A stretch of DNA of 16,338 bases from Paracoccaceae bacterium (GTDB taxonomy: Bacteria; Pseudomonadota; Alphaproteobacteria; Rhodobacterales; Rhodobacteraceae). Both the position numbers and the translations under genes were made by a program. The stretch lies in assembly GCA_024236495.1 (NCBI GenBank), contig JACKKJ010000016.1, positions 1-16,338 of the forward strand, read 5' to 3'. The first letter of the stretch is position 1. Each line of letters begins with the position of its first letter. This document shows positions 7,494 through 14,177 of the stretch, piece by piece. The notes under the pieces were generated by a model. It did not search any database and was not told the origin of the DNA. It saw nothing but the letters and a program-made list of their open reading frames with translations.

Positions 7494-7578
7494 GGTCAGT
7501 CCCTGCTTGGTTCGGGGTTCGCCGCGACTTATCATGCCGGCCGGACAATGTCAGGTCTTCGCGCGACCTTCGGCGAAA

Positions 7579-7607
7579 ATTAGAAGCGGCTTTCCGCCGA
7601 GTATGGG
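7579..7607 (-). promoter_or_regulatory. Candidate promoter of the IalB gene
   Basis: On the minus strand, TCTAAT (7579-7584) matches the -10 consensus in five of six bases; the -35 region (around CCATAC) is poor. The predicted start is about 80 bases before the ATG. The stretch ACTCGGCGGAAAGCC just upstream (7588-7602) recurs in the same position at the promoter of the 13477 operon. Confidence 0.35.
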
Positions 7608-7625
7608 CGCAAGAGCCATGGCCAC

Positions 7626-7702
7626 AAAGCAAGAAAAGGGCCCGTTGAGAGGCCCTTTTCCAATTTCTTTGCTCCCTGTCGGACTGGCCGACTTTGTCAT
7701 TG
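7626..7702 (-). ncRNA. Candidate small RNA A (sponge-like partner of candidate RNA B)
   Basis: The unit has a promoter (-35 at 7732-7737, -10 at 7709-7714), a start near 7702, and about 75 bases later a terminator: a perfect 10-bp stem GAAAAGGGCC/GGCCCTTTTC (7633-7660) followed by TTGCTTTG. Between them lie a small hairpin GTCGG-CCAGT-CCGAC and the segment CGGCCAGTCCGACAGGGAG (7672-7690), which is complementary in 18 of 19 positions to candidate RNA B. A 49-codon reading frame also starts at 7700 but runs through the terminator, so a noncoding role is favoured. An alternative is that this is the long leader, with attenuator, of the IalB gene at 7493. Confidence 0.5.
7633..7660 (-). terminator. 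Rho-independent terminator of candidate small RNA A
   Basis: The stem has 10 perfect pairs with an 8-base loop (7643-7650). The arms carry A and T tracts, so it could work on both strands. On the minus strand it is followed by TTGCTTTG. Confidence 0.65.
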
Positions 7703-7708
7703 GGCCGA

Positions 7709-7737
7709 ACGCTAGTAACTTCGCCCCTTTCCGTCAA
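7709..7737 (-). promoter_or_regulatory. Promoter of candidate small RNA A
   Basis: On the minus strand, TTGACG (7732-7737) matches the -35 consensus in five of six bases; a 17-base spacer follows, then TAGCGT (7709-7714) as -10. Spacing is optimal. It could also drive the IalB gene from about 210 bases upstream. Confidence 0.5.
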
Positions 7738-7775
7738 CAGGTAATCTGACGGTCTTTGGAAATCTTTTGAGAAGG

Positions 7776-7805
7776 AAAAAAGCCGCACCCTCAGGGGGGC
7801 GCGGC
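7776..7805 (-). terminator. Rho-independent terminator of candidate small RNA B
   Basis: On the minus strand the stem is GCCGC-G-CCC with GGG-T-GCGGC, the central G-T being a wobble pair in RNA, followed directly by TTTTTT. On the plus strand the same position is an A-C mismatch and no T run follows, so the terminator is minus-specific. Confidence 0.75.
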
Positions 7806-7880
7806 CAGTCTGACAGGGAGGAAGTGATCCGCCCGGCAAGAACGCCCGGGCGACGCTTTCACACTGGCACGGACAGGTTA
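7776..7880 (-). ncRNA. Candidate small RNA B with anti-Shine-Dalgarno-like segment
   Basis: On the minus strand, in order: a 6-7 bp hairpin GCCCGG...CCGGGC (7830-7852), an unpaired stretch GGATCACTTCCTCCCTGTC (7812-7830), and a terminator stem (7782-7805) followed by six Ts (7776-7781). No minus-strand gene lies upstream for this terminator to serve, since the next gene to the right is on the plus strand. The architecture is that of a trans-acting sRNA. The 5' end is uncertain: TTGCGA, 18 bases and GTTAAC is only a weak promoter, so the upper coordinate is approximate. The segment 7802-7820 is complementary to candidate RNA A. Confidence 0.5.
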
Positions 7881-7927
7881 ACCGAGTATTGTCGGAACGT
7901 TCGCAACGACAGGGAAGGAGAGCCGGG

Positions 7928-9478
7928 GTGCTGACAGAGGGCGGTATTTTCGTCGGCGGCGGTGGCGATGGTTATGCGGCGCCGCAGGAGCTTTTGCTGC
8001 GCTACGCCAACCGGCACGGGCTGGTGGCGGGGGCCACGGGCACCGGCAAGACCGTGACGCTGCAGATCCTGGCCGAAGGATTCTCAAAGGCGGGGGTTCC
8101 GGTCTTCATGGCCGACGTGAAGGGAGACCTTTCGGGCATCGCCGTTGCGGGGGCCGCCACCCACAAGCTGCACGAAGCGTTCATGAAGCGCAGCGCCACC
8201 ATCGGGTTCGACCTGCAGTACCAGGCCTTTCCCACGGTCTTTTGGGATCTTTTCGGCGAACAGGGCCATCCGATCCGCACCACCGTGTCCGAGATGGGGC
8301 CGCTGCTCCTGTCGCGCCTGATGGGGCTGACGGAGGCGCAGGAAGGCGTGCTGAACGTCGCCTTCCGGGTCGCCGACGAAGAGGGGCTGCCGCTTCTCGA
8401 CCTCAAGGATCTGCAGTCGATGCTGGTCTGGATCGGGCAGAACGCCAGCGACCTGGCGCTGCGCTACGGGAATGTGGCGACCGCGACGGTGGGGGCGATC
8501 CAGCGCGCGCTGCTGGTCCTCGAGAACCAGGGCGCAACGAAGTTCTTCGGCGAACCGGCGCTGGATCTTTCGGACATGATGCATGTCGGCGCCGACGGGC
8601 GCGGCCAGGTGAACGTGCTGGCCGCCGACAAGCTGATGGGTTCGCCCCGGCTTTACGCGACCTTCCTTCTGTGGCTCCTTTCGGAACTATTCGAGGAACT
8701 GCCCGAGGTCGGCGATCCCGACAAGCCGAAGTTCGTCTTTTTCTTCGACGAGGCGCATCTTCTTTTCGACGACGCGCCCAAGGCGCTGATCGACAAGGTC
8801 GAACAGGTGGCGCGGCTGATCCGGTCGAAAGGCGTGGGCGTCTATTTCATCACCCAGAACCCCGCCGACGTCCCCGACGACGTTCTGGGGCAGTTGGGCA
8901 ATCGCGTCCAGCACGCGCTGCGCGCCTTTACCGCGCGCGACCAGCAGGATCTGCGCCGCGCCGCCCAGAACTACCGCCCGAACCCCGCCTTCGACACCGA
9001 GACGGCGATCAAGGAAGTGGGCGTCGGCGAGGCGGTGACATCCTTCCTGCAGGCCAAGGGCGTGCCGGGCATGGTGGAACGCACGCTGGTACGCCCGCCC
9101 GCCAGCCAGCTTGGCCCGATCACCGCCGACGAACGGCGCGGCGTCATCGCCTCGTCGGGGCTTTCGGCGAAATACGACCGGGTGATCGACCGCGACTCCG
9201 CCTTTGAACGGCTGCAGGCGCGGGCCGAGGCCGCCGCAAAGGCCGCCGCCGAGGCCGAGGAAGCGGAAGAACGCCTGAAGGAGGAGGAGCGTCGCGACCG
9301 CGAGGACCGGCGCTACAACGACCGTACGACGGGGCGGTCCAGCTCGCGCAAGTCCACCTCCAGACGCTCCGATTCCGTGCTTGAGGCCTTTGGCAAAAGC
9401 GTCGCGCGCCAATTGGGCACCAAGACGGGCCAGGCGATCGTGCGCGGCATCCTGGGCTCGATCTTCAAGTCTCGCTAG
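7928..9478 (+). CDS. DUF853/YjgR-like HerA-FtsK-type ATPase
   Basis: Starting at GTG 7928, with GGAAGGAG 7 bases upstream, the protein has 516 residues; the longer TTG start at 7889 has no ribosome-binding site. Walker A is GATGTGKT (Lys41 within NRHGLVAGATGTGKTVTLQ) and Walker B is FVFFFDEAHLLF (Asp274, Glu275). VFMADVKGDLSGIA after Walker A is a signature of the DUF853/YjgR family, which is about 500 residues long. The C-terminal part (about 425-500) is a highly charged Ala/Glu/Arg coiled coil with an Arg/Ser-rich stretch, ending in GQAIVRGILGSIFKSR. It belongs to the HerA-like motor ATPases, but the substrate of this family is not established; DNA translocation is only an inference. It stands alone on its strand. 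Confidence 0.9.
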   Translation: MLTEGGIFVGGGGDGYAAPQELLLRYANRHGLVAGATGTGKTVTLQILAEGFSKAGVPVFMADVKGDLSGIAVAGAATHKLHEAFMKRSATIGFDLQYQAFPTVFWDLFGEQGHPIRTTVSEMGPLLLSRLMGLTEAQEGVLNVAFRVADEEGLPLLDLKDLQSMLVWIGQNASDLALRYGNVATATVGAIQRALLVLENQGATKFFGEPALDLSDMMHVGADGRGQVNVLAADKLMGSPRLYATFLLWLLSELFEELPEVGDPDKPKFVFFFDEAHLLFDDAPKALIDKVEQVARLIRSKGVGVYFITQNPADVPDDVLGQLGNRVQHALRAFTARDQQDLRRAAQNYRPNPAFDTETAIKEVGVGEAVTSFLQAKGVPGMVERTLVRPPASQLGPITADERRGVIASSGLSAKYDRVIDRDSAFERLQARAEAAAKAAAEAEEAEERLKEEERRDREDRRYNDRTTGRSSSRKSTSRRSDSVLEAFGKSVARQLGTKTGQAIVRGILGSIFKSR

Positions 9479-9492
9479 GCATGCGGGGCCGG

Positions 9493-9514
9493 TCCGGCCG
9501 TCAAAGCGGCCGGA
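9493..9514. terminator. Hairpin between convergent ATPase and transporter genes
   Basis: An 8-bp perfect stem TCCGGCCG (9493-9500)/CGGCCGGA (9507-9514) with the loop TCAAAG containing the stop codon of the minus-strand transporter gene. No clear T run follows, so it is a likely but not certain shared terminator for the two facing genes. Confidence 0.5.
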
Positions 9515-10805
9515 TCTTCAGCCGCGTCAGCCGGTTTTCCTTGCGGCTCGCCACCTCGAACCGGAAGCCGTGGAAGGAAAAGACCTGGCCCTCGGTCGGG
9601 ATCATCTGCGCCTCGTGGATGACCAGCCCGGCGATGGTGTTGGCCTCCTCGTCCGGCAGCGACCAGTCCATCGCCCGGTTCAGGTCGCGGATCGACATTG
9701 CGCCGTCCACCACGACCTCGCCGTTTTCGCTTTGCTTCACCGGGTGTTCTGCGTCGATGTCGAACTCGTCGGCGATCTGGCCGACGATTTCCTCAAGGAT
9801 GTCTTCCAGCGTGATCAGCCCGCGCAATTCGCCGTATTCGTCCACGACCAGCGCGAAATGGCTGCGCCGCTTCAGGAATTCGCGCATCTGTTCGTCAAGC
9901 GGCGTCGTCTCGGGGACGAAGTAGGGCTTCATCGCCACCGCCAGGATATCAAGATCCTTCAGCGCGCCCAGCGTGCCGTCGCCGCTGCGCAGCGTCTTGT
10001 CCACCGCGCGCAGCAGGTCCTTGGCATGGATCACGCCCACCACGTTGTCGCGTTCGCCCCGGTATAGCGGCAGCCGCGAATGCGGCGAGGCGAGGACGGC
10101 GGACAGGATCGCGTCGGGCATCGCGTCAAGGTCGATCATCTCGATCTTGGAGCGGTGGCGCATCACCTCCTCGACCGTGCGGTCCGAAAGGTCAAGCGCG
10201 CCAAGTAGCCTGTCGCGATCCTCCTTCAGCACCGCACCCTCGGAATGGCCGAGCGCCAGCGCGCCGGCGATTTCCTCGCGCAGCGACAGGATGTGACTGT
10301 CAGGGTCGGTGCGCACGCCGAAGGCCATCAGCATCAGCCGGACCAGAAGCCGGATCAGGCTGACCACCGGCGACAAGAGGAACACCACGACGCGGATCGG
10401 TCGGGCGACAAGCGATGCCGCCGCCTCTGGCATCGTGATCGCATAGGTCTTGGGCAGAACCTCGGAGAAGATGAGGACCAGCAGCGTCATCACCAGCGTG
10501 GCAAGCGCAACGCCGCTGTCGCCGAAGATCCGGGTCAACAGCGCGGTCGCCAGCGATGCCGACAGGATGTTGACGACGTTGTTGCCCAGAAGGACCGCGC
10601 CGATCAGGCGTTCGTTGTCCTCGGTCACCTTCAGCGCGACCTCCGCGCCCTTGCTGCCGCGGTCGGCCTGGGCGCGCAGCTTGCCGCGCGAGGCCGCCGT
10701 AAGCGCGGTTTCCGACCCCGAAAAGAAGGCCGACAGCATCAAGAGCACGGCGATGGCGCCGGTCGTCAGCCAGAAGGCAGTGTCAAGCGATGATGCGATG
10801 TCCAT
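9501..10805 (-). CDS. CNNM/CBS/CorC-HlyC-type transporter (hemolysin-related)
   Basis: A 434-residue inner membrane protein. Residues about 10-195 form the DUF21/CNNM transmembrane domain with signature motifs FFSGSETALTAASRGKL, LLGNNVVNI and FSEVLPKTYA. Next come two CBS domains (about 210-340; RSKIEMIDLDAMP, LPLYRGERDNVVGVIHAKDLL, HFALVVDEYGELRGLITLED), then a CorC_HlyC domain (about 350-430). The family includes E. coli CorB and PaeA/YfjD and eukaryotic CNNM proteins, linked to magnesium, cobalt or polyamine export; the substrate here cannot be read from sequence. The old 'hemolysin' name is not supported by function. ATG 10805 has AGGAC upstream. It lies 48 bases after xerD and is probably the last gene of that operon. 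Confidence 0.93.
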   Translation of the reverse strand: MDIASSLDTAFWLTTGAIAVLLMLSAFFSGSETALTAASRGKLRAQADRGSKGAEVALKVTEDNERLIGAVLLGNNVVNILSASLATALLTRIFGDSGVALATLVMTLLVLIFSEVLPKTYAITMPEAAASLVARPIRVVVFLLSPVVSLIRLLVRLMLMAFGVRTDPDSHILSLREEIAGALALGHSEGAVLKEDRDRLLGALDLSDRTVEEVMRHRSKIEMIDLDAMPDAILSAVLASPHSRLPLYRGERDNVVGVIHAKDLLRAVDKTLRSGDGTLGALKDLDILAVAMKPYFVPETTPLDEQMREFLKRRSHFALVVDEYGELRGLITLEDILEEIVGQIADEFDIDAEHPVKQSENGEVVVDGAMSIRDLNRAMDWSLPDEEANTIAGLVIHEAQMIPTEGQVFSFHGFRFEVASRKENRLTRLKIRPL

Positions 10806-10853
10806 GGAATGTCCTGTCTCTCGCGCCCTTTATGGGGTGCGGCCCGGCCCTGT

Positions 10854-11780
10854 TCAAGCGTCCCGGGCCAGCGGGTGATGATCAAGCACCAGCGCCCGAA
10901 GCCGTTCGTCAAGGACATGGGTATAGATTTCGGTGGTGGAGACATCTGCATGGCCCAGAAGCGTCTGGATCGTGCGCAGGTCGGCGCCGCCGGCCAGAAG
11001 ATGGGTTGCAAAGGCGTGGCGCAGCTTGTGGGGCGACACCCGCGCGGGCGACACGCCGGCACGCACGGCCATGTCTTTCAGAAGGCCGTGGAACGCCTGC
11101 CGCGTCAGATGCCCCGCGGCGCCGTCCGAGGGGAAAAGATGGCGCGACGGCGGGGCGCGGCGGGCGAGGCGCGCGGCCTCCTCGGCCGCGTCGCGGTGGG
11201 CCAGCCAGGCGGCCAGCGCGGCCCGGGCGGGGGCCGACAGCGGCACCATCCGTTCCTTGCCGCCCTTGCCGCGCACCAGGATCATCCGCGGATCGCCCCG
11301 CGCCGCCGCCGCCGGCAGCGCGACCAGTTCGCTGACCCGCATCCCGGTCGCGTAAAGAAGTTCCACCAGGCAGGTGTTGCGCAGCTTCTCGCCCGGACTG
11401 CGCCCGTGATCGCGCGCCCGGGTCAAAAGCGCCTCCACCTCGGCATGGTCGAGCGTTCCGGGCAGCCGCCGGGCGCGACCGGGGCCCTGGATGCGGAGTG
11501 CCGGGTTGTCCTTGCGCCAGCCTTCCTCGTAGCCGAAACGGAAAAGCTGGCGGATCGACGACAGCCGCCGGGCGCGTGTCGCCTGCGACAGGCCCTCGGC
11601 ATCGCAGGCGATCAGATAGGCCTCCACATCGGCCTGGGTCGCGGTATCGAAGTCGCCGCCGCGATGGGCCAGCCAGCCGGCGAAATCCTTCAGGTCGCGC
11701 CCGTAGGCAAGGCAGGTGTTGCGCGCGGCGCCGTTCTCGGCCGCTTGCGCCTCGAGAAAGGCGGAGATGCGGCGTTCCAT
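10854..11780 (-). CDS. xerD: Site-specific tyrosine recombinase XerD
   Basis: A 308-residue protein, normal for XerC/XerD. The N-terminal SAM-like core-binding domain covers about 1-95 (ISAFLEAQAAENGAARNTCL; RRLSSIRQLFRFGYEEG) and the catalytic domain about 105-300. All active-site residues are present: Arg148 (YATGMRVSEL), Lys172 (VRGKGGKERMVPL), His251 and Arg254 (SPHKLRHAFATHLL), His277 (LLGHADVSTTEIYTHV) and the nucleophile Tyr286. It resolves chromosome dimers at dif together with XerC under FtsK control. I choose XerD over XerC because of the HKLRH and GHADVSTTEIYTHV motifs and the gene order; the distinction is probable rather than certain. ATG 11780 is chosen; the frame extends 24 codons upstream into the preceding gene. 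Only 4 bases separate it from that gene's stop. Confidence 0.93.
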   Translation of the reverse strand: MERRISAFLEAQAAENGAARNTCLAYGRDLKDFAGWLAHRGGDFDTATQADVEAYLIACDAEGLSQATRARRLSSIRQLFRFGYEEGWRKDNPALRIQGPGRARRLPGTLDHAEVEALLTRARDHGRSPGEKLRNTCLVELLYATGMRVSELVALPAAAARGDPRMILVRGKGGKERMVPLSAPARAALAAWLAHRDAAEEAARLARRAPPSRHLFPSDGAAGHLTRQAFHGLLKDMAVRAGVSPARVSPHKLRHAFATHLLAGGADLRTIQTLLGHADVSTTEIYTHVLDERLRALVLDHHPLARDA

Positions 11781-11784
11781 CCGC

Positions 11785-13353
11785 CTAGCCCCGCCGTTCC
11801 AGCAGCAAAAGCTCAAGCCCCGCGCGGCGGGCGACCGATTCAAGCCCGACATTGCGCAGAAGATAGAGCCCCGCCGTCACGTCGCGCAGATCGCCGCGCG
11901 CGCCGTCGGTAATGTCGCCGATGGCGATCAGGATCGCCTCCCCCAGCCGCTTTTCGGTGACGAGGCGGGCATAGGTCTCGCTCAGCCTGGCGCCGCGCGA
12001 AAAGGCCGCCTTGACCGCGCCCGCCACCGGATCGGGCGGGTTGATCCCGTCAAGATTGCCGCGCGCGACGCCGATCAGGAAGGGTTCGATCCCGCCAAGG
12101 GGCTGGCGGTCGCGCGCGACCCGTTCGTAGTCGGGCGACAGAAGACCGATGCGGAAGGCCAGCGCCCCCGCCGCGTCGGTCAGCGGGATCTTGGCAAGCT
12201 CTGCCCCGTAAAGCGTCGCGAAAGGCACCTCGAGCTCGGTCCGTTCCATCTGCTGCCAGACCTCGGGCAGCGCCGCCGCGATGGCGGCGGGATCGCGCGC
12301 CGACATCGCGGTGTCGAACCGCTGGATCGCCGCGACCCGGTCCCAGACCCCGCCCGAGGCCGCGGCCTGCCGTTCGGTGTAAAGCCCCAGAAGGCGGTTC
12401 GCCTCGATCGCGCCGGTTCGCGCCAACCGTTCGGCGGCCTCGAGCCGGGTCTTCCAGCCGGCGTTCGACCGCAGGTCGGACTGGGCGAAGGCCACCGGCA
12501 GCGTCGTCGTCGCCATCGGCTCTCCGATCGCCTCCATCAGGCGCAGCACAAGCGGCGAGGGCCGCGAGGGCACCGGAAGGGGTGGCTCGCCCTCGTAAAG
12601 TTCGGGGTCAAGGAAGCGCGACAGCAGTTCGCCCATCTCGGGCGTGACATATCCCAGCGCCTCGCCGGTCCTGAGCGACAGCGCCGCCGCGTTCCAGTCG
12701 CCGCCGCGCGCCAGGCAGAAGACCCGTGCGGGAAAGGTCGGGGCGATTTCGGGGGTTTCGCGCATGACCTCGCAGGCGCGGTCTTCCTGGCCGGTCAGAA
12801 GCGCCACGTCGAACCAGCGCCGGAAGGGTTCGGCGGCCTGGATCGCCGGGCCTTCCAGCATCGACAGCGCCGGGTCCAGCGCGCCAAGATCCAGAAGCCT
12901 GTCGATCCGCGCAAGGTAGACAAGGCCGCGCCCGTCGGAATCCGCCGGTGGGTCCAGTTCGGCCAGAAGCAGCGCATAAAGAAGCGACTGGATCGCGGGC
13001 AAGGTGTCGATCCGTTCCTCGCGCAGGAGCCGCGCAAGATCCTCGCTCGTGCTCGACCCCCAAAGATCGCGGGGCAGTCCCGTCGTGCTGACCGGCAGAA
13101 GGCCGATCGCATCGGGGTTCGGGCCGTCGATCGTGGTGGTGACGATCTCTGCCGGCGCGGCGCCCTTCGCCACCGGCTTTTCGTCGGGCAGCGCGACAAC
13201 GCCCGGACGGCCGGGCGTCTGGACCGTCCGCGACAGCCAGTCGATCGCCGACATCGGCTCCTCCGCCGGCGCAGCGGTGGGCAAAAGACCCCCCATGACC
13301 AGGCCGAGAATGGCGCCGTTCCGGGGTCCGAAGGGTGATCTATCCGCCCACAT
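11785..13353 (-). CDS. Conserved hypothetical exported helical-repeat protein
   Basis: A 522-residue protein not matched to a named family. The N-terminus (NGAILGLVMGGLLPTAAPAEE) looks like a signal peptide with cleavage near residue 30, so it is probably periplasmic or anchored. The rest is Ala/Leu-rich alpha-helical sequence with short repeating pairs such as ALDPALSMLEGPAIQAAEPF and RGGDWNAAALSLRTGEALGY, which suggests TPR- or SEL1-like solenoid repeats, but no strict motif repeats. Its ATG at 13353 overlaps the end of a 45-codon gene and its stop is 4 bases before xerD, so the three are translationally linked. No strong ribosome-binding site is seen, consistent with coupling. Internal ATG 13296 is an alternative start but would remove most of the signal peptide. 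The function is unknown. Confidence 0.75.
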   Translation of the reverse strand: MWADRSPFGPRNGAILGLVMGGLLPTAAPAEEPMSAIDWLSRTVQTPGRPGVVALPDEKPVAKGAAPAEIVTTTIDGPNPDAIGLLPVSTTGLPRDLWGSSTSEDLARLLREERIDTLPAIQSLLYALLLAELDPPADSDGRGLVYLARIDRLLDLGALDPALSMLEGPAIQAAEPFRRWFDVALLTGQEDRACEVMRETPEIAPTFPARVFCLARGGDWNAAALSLRTGEALGYVTPEMGELLSRFLDPELYEGEPPLPVPSRPSPLVLRLMEAIGEPMATTTLPVAFAQSDLRSNAGWKTRLEAAERLARTGAIEANRLLGLYTERQAAASGGVWDRVAAIQRFDTAMSARDPAAIAAALPEVWQQMERTELEVPFATLYGAELAKIPLTDAAGALAFRIGLLSPDYERVARDRQPLGGIEPFLIGVARGNLDGINPPDPVAGAVKAAFSRGARLSETYARLVTEKRLGEAILIAIGDITDGARGDLRDVTAGLYLLRNVGLESVARRAGLELLLLERRG

Positions 13354-13477
13354 TCAGGCTGACCGGCTGGCTGATGTCCTGTCGTGCGGGCGACATGTCC
13401 CCCAGATAGGCGTAGCCAACGAGCCCGGCAAAACCGAGCACGGCCAATGTCGCCACGAGCTTCAGTATCCTAATCAT
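13340..13477 (-). CDS. Small single-span membrane protein (45 aa)
   Basis: A short gene starting at ATG 13477 and ending TAG at 13340, easy to miss. The product has a hydrophobic N-terminal helix (ILKLVATLAVLGFAGLVGYA, residues 4-23) followed by a polar tail with GDMSPARQDISQPVSLNV. It has one likely membrane span and a periplasmic tail. A consensus -10 TATAAT lies about 50 bases upstream and AGGA precedes the ATG. The reading frame overlaps the start of the 522-residue gene by 14 bases, which argues that it is really translated. I recall similar tiny ORFs beside xerD in Rhodobacteraceae, but could not check. No function can be assigned. Confidence 0.7.
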   Translation of the reverse strand: MIRILKLVATLAVLGFAGLVGYAYLGDMSPARQDISQPVSLNVGG

Positions 13478-13528
13478 GCGTCCTGCCTATCTTCTGCCCG
13501 CGTCCCGCTGCCGGGATCTTCGCCGACG

Positions 13529-13557
13529 ATTATATATGGCTTTTCCGCCGAGTTCAC
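13529..13557 (-). promoter_or_regulatory. Promoter of the small protein/xerD/transporter operon
   Basis: On the minus strand, GTGAAC (13552-13557), a 17-base spacer and a perfect -10 TATAAT (13529-13534). The predicted start near 13522 leaves a leader of about 45 bases. The spacer carries the sequence TCGGCGGAAAAGCC also found by the IalB gene. Confidence 0.6.
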
Positions 13558-13613
13558 GCCATTGAAGGCAGAAAGTTTGCCGTGCGGGCGGCGGATCGCC
13601 AACACGGTACGGA

Positions 13614-14177
13614 ATGGACGGGCCATTGACGACGCGACTGAAGAAGACGGTGGTGCTTGTAGGCATGATGGGGGCCGGCAAGACCGCCATCGGCAACGCG
13701 CTGGCGCGGGCGCTTGGCGTTCCCTTCATCGATTCGGACGAAGAGATCGAGAAGGCCGCGAACATGACCGTCGCCGAGATCTTCGCGCGCGACGGCGAAC
13801 CCTTTTTCCGCCTGAAGGAAGCGCAGGTTCTGGAACGTCTCCTGTCGGGGGCGCCTTGCGTTCTCTCGACGGGTGGCGGGGCCTACCTCTCGGAGGAGAA
13901 CCGGCAGGCCATCGCCCGGGCCGGAGTTGCGGTCTGGCTCAAGGCGGATCTTGACCTCTTGTGGCAGCGCGTCCGCCACAAGAACACCCGGCCGCTTCTG
14001 CGCACCGAAAACCCCCGCGAAACGCTGCGCGCACTTCTGGACGCGCGCACCCCTGCCTATGCGCAGGCCGAGGTCGTGGTGGAGGGGCAGGCGGATTATT
14101 CGATCGACGAGATGACCCAGAAGGTGCTTCGGGCGCTGGTCGATCACGGCGGCATCGTGAAGGGATCGGAGCCATGA
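13614..14177 (+). CDS. aroK: Shikimate kinase AroK
   Basis: A 187-residue P-loop kinase that phosphorylates shikimate at the 3-hydroxyl with ATP, the fifth step to chorismate. Walker A is GMMGAGKT (17-24), the shikimate-binding acidic motif is DSDEEIE (Asp40, Asp42), FFRLKE follows with the substrate arginine, STGGGAYLSEENR is the Walker B-like loop, and RPLL lies in the lid region. Length is typical. ATG 13614 has only a weak ribosome-binding site, so a TTG at 13626 (before TTRLKK) is possible. The stop codon overlaps the aroB start by 4 bases (ATGA), so the two enzymes are made together. Confidence 0.95.
   Translation: MDGPLTTRLKKTVVLVGMMGAGKTAIGNALARALGVPFIDSDEEIEKAANMTVAEIFARDGEPFFRLKEAQVLERLLSGAPCVLSTGGGAYLSEENRQAIARAGVAVWLKADLDLLWQRVRHKNTRPLLRTENPRETLRALLDARTPAYAQAEVVVEGQADYSIDEMTQKVLRALVDHGGIVKGSEP

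Noticed and set aside
7551..7700. A 49-codon minus-strand reading frame starting MTKSASPTGSKEIGKGPLNG, almost at the predicted start of candidate small RNA A.
   Set aside because: It has no ribosome-binding site (it would be leaderless), it runs straight through a strong terminator hairpin, and the product shows no recognisable feature. A noncoding RNA explains the region better.
7900..7916. GGAACGTTCGCAACG as a possible alphaproteobacterial SOS box.
   Set aside because: The SOS box needs two GAAC or GTTC half-sites in direct orientation 7 bases apart. Here there is only one palindromic GAACGTTC without the second half-site.
7889..7927. TTG start adding 13 residues to the DUF853 ATPase.
   Set aside because: No ribosome-binding site precedes it, whereas GTG at 7928 has GGAAGGAG at the right distance and gives the usual family N-terminus.
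11716..13338. A 540-codon plus-strand open frame opposite the 522-residue hypothetical gene.
   Set aside because: Its product is Arg/Gln/Gly-rich and low-complexity. The minus-strand frame has a signal peptide, balanced composition and tight overlap with neighbours, so it is the real gene.
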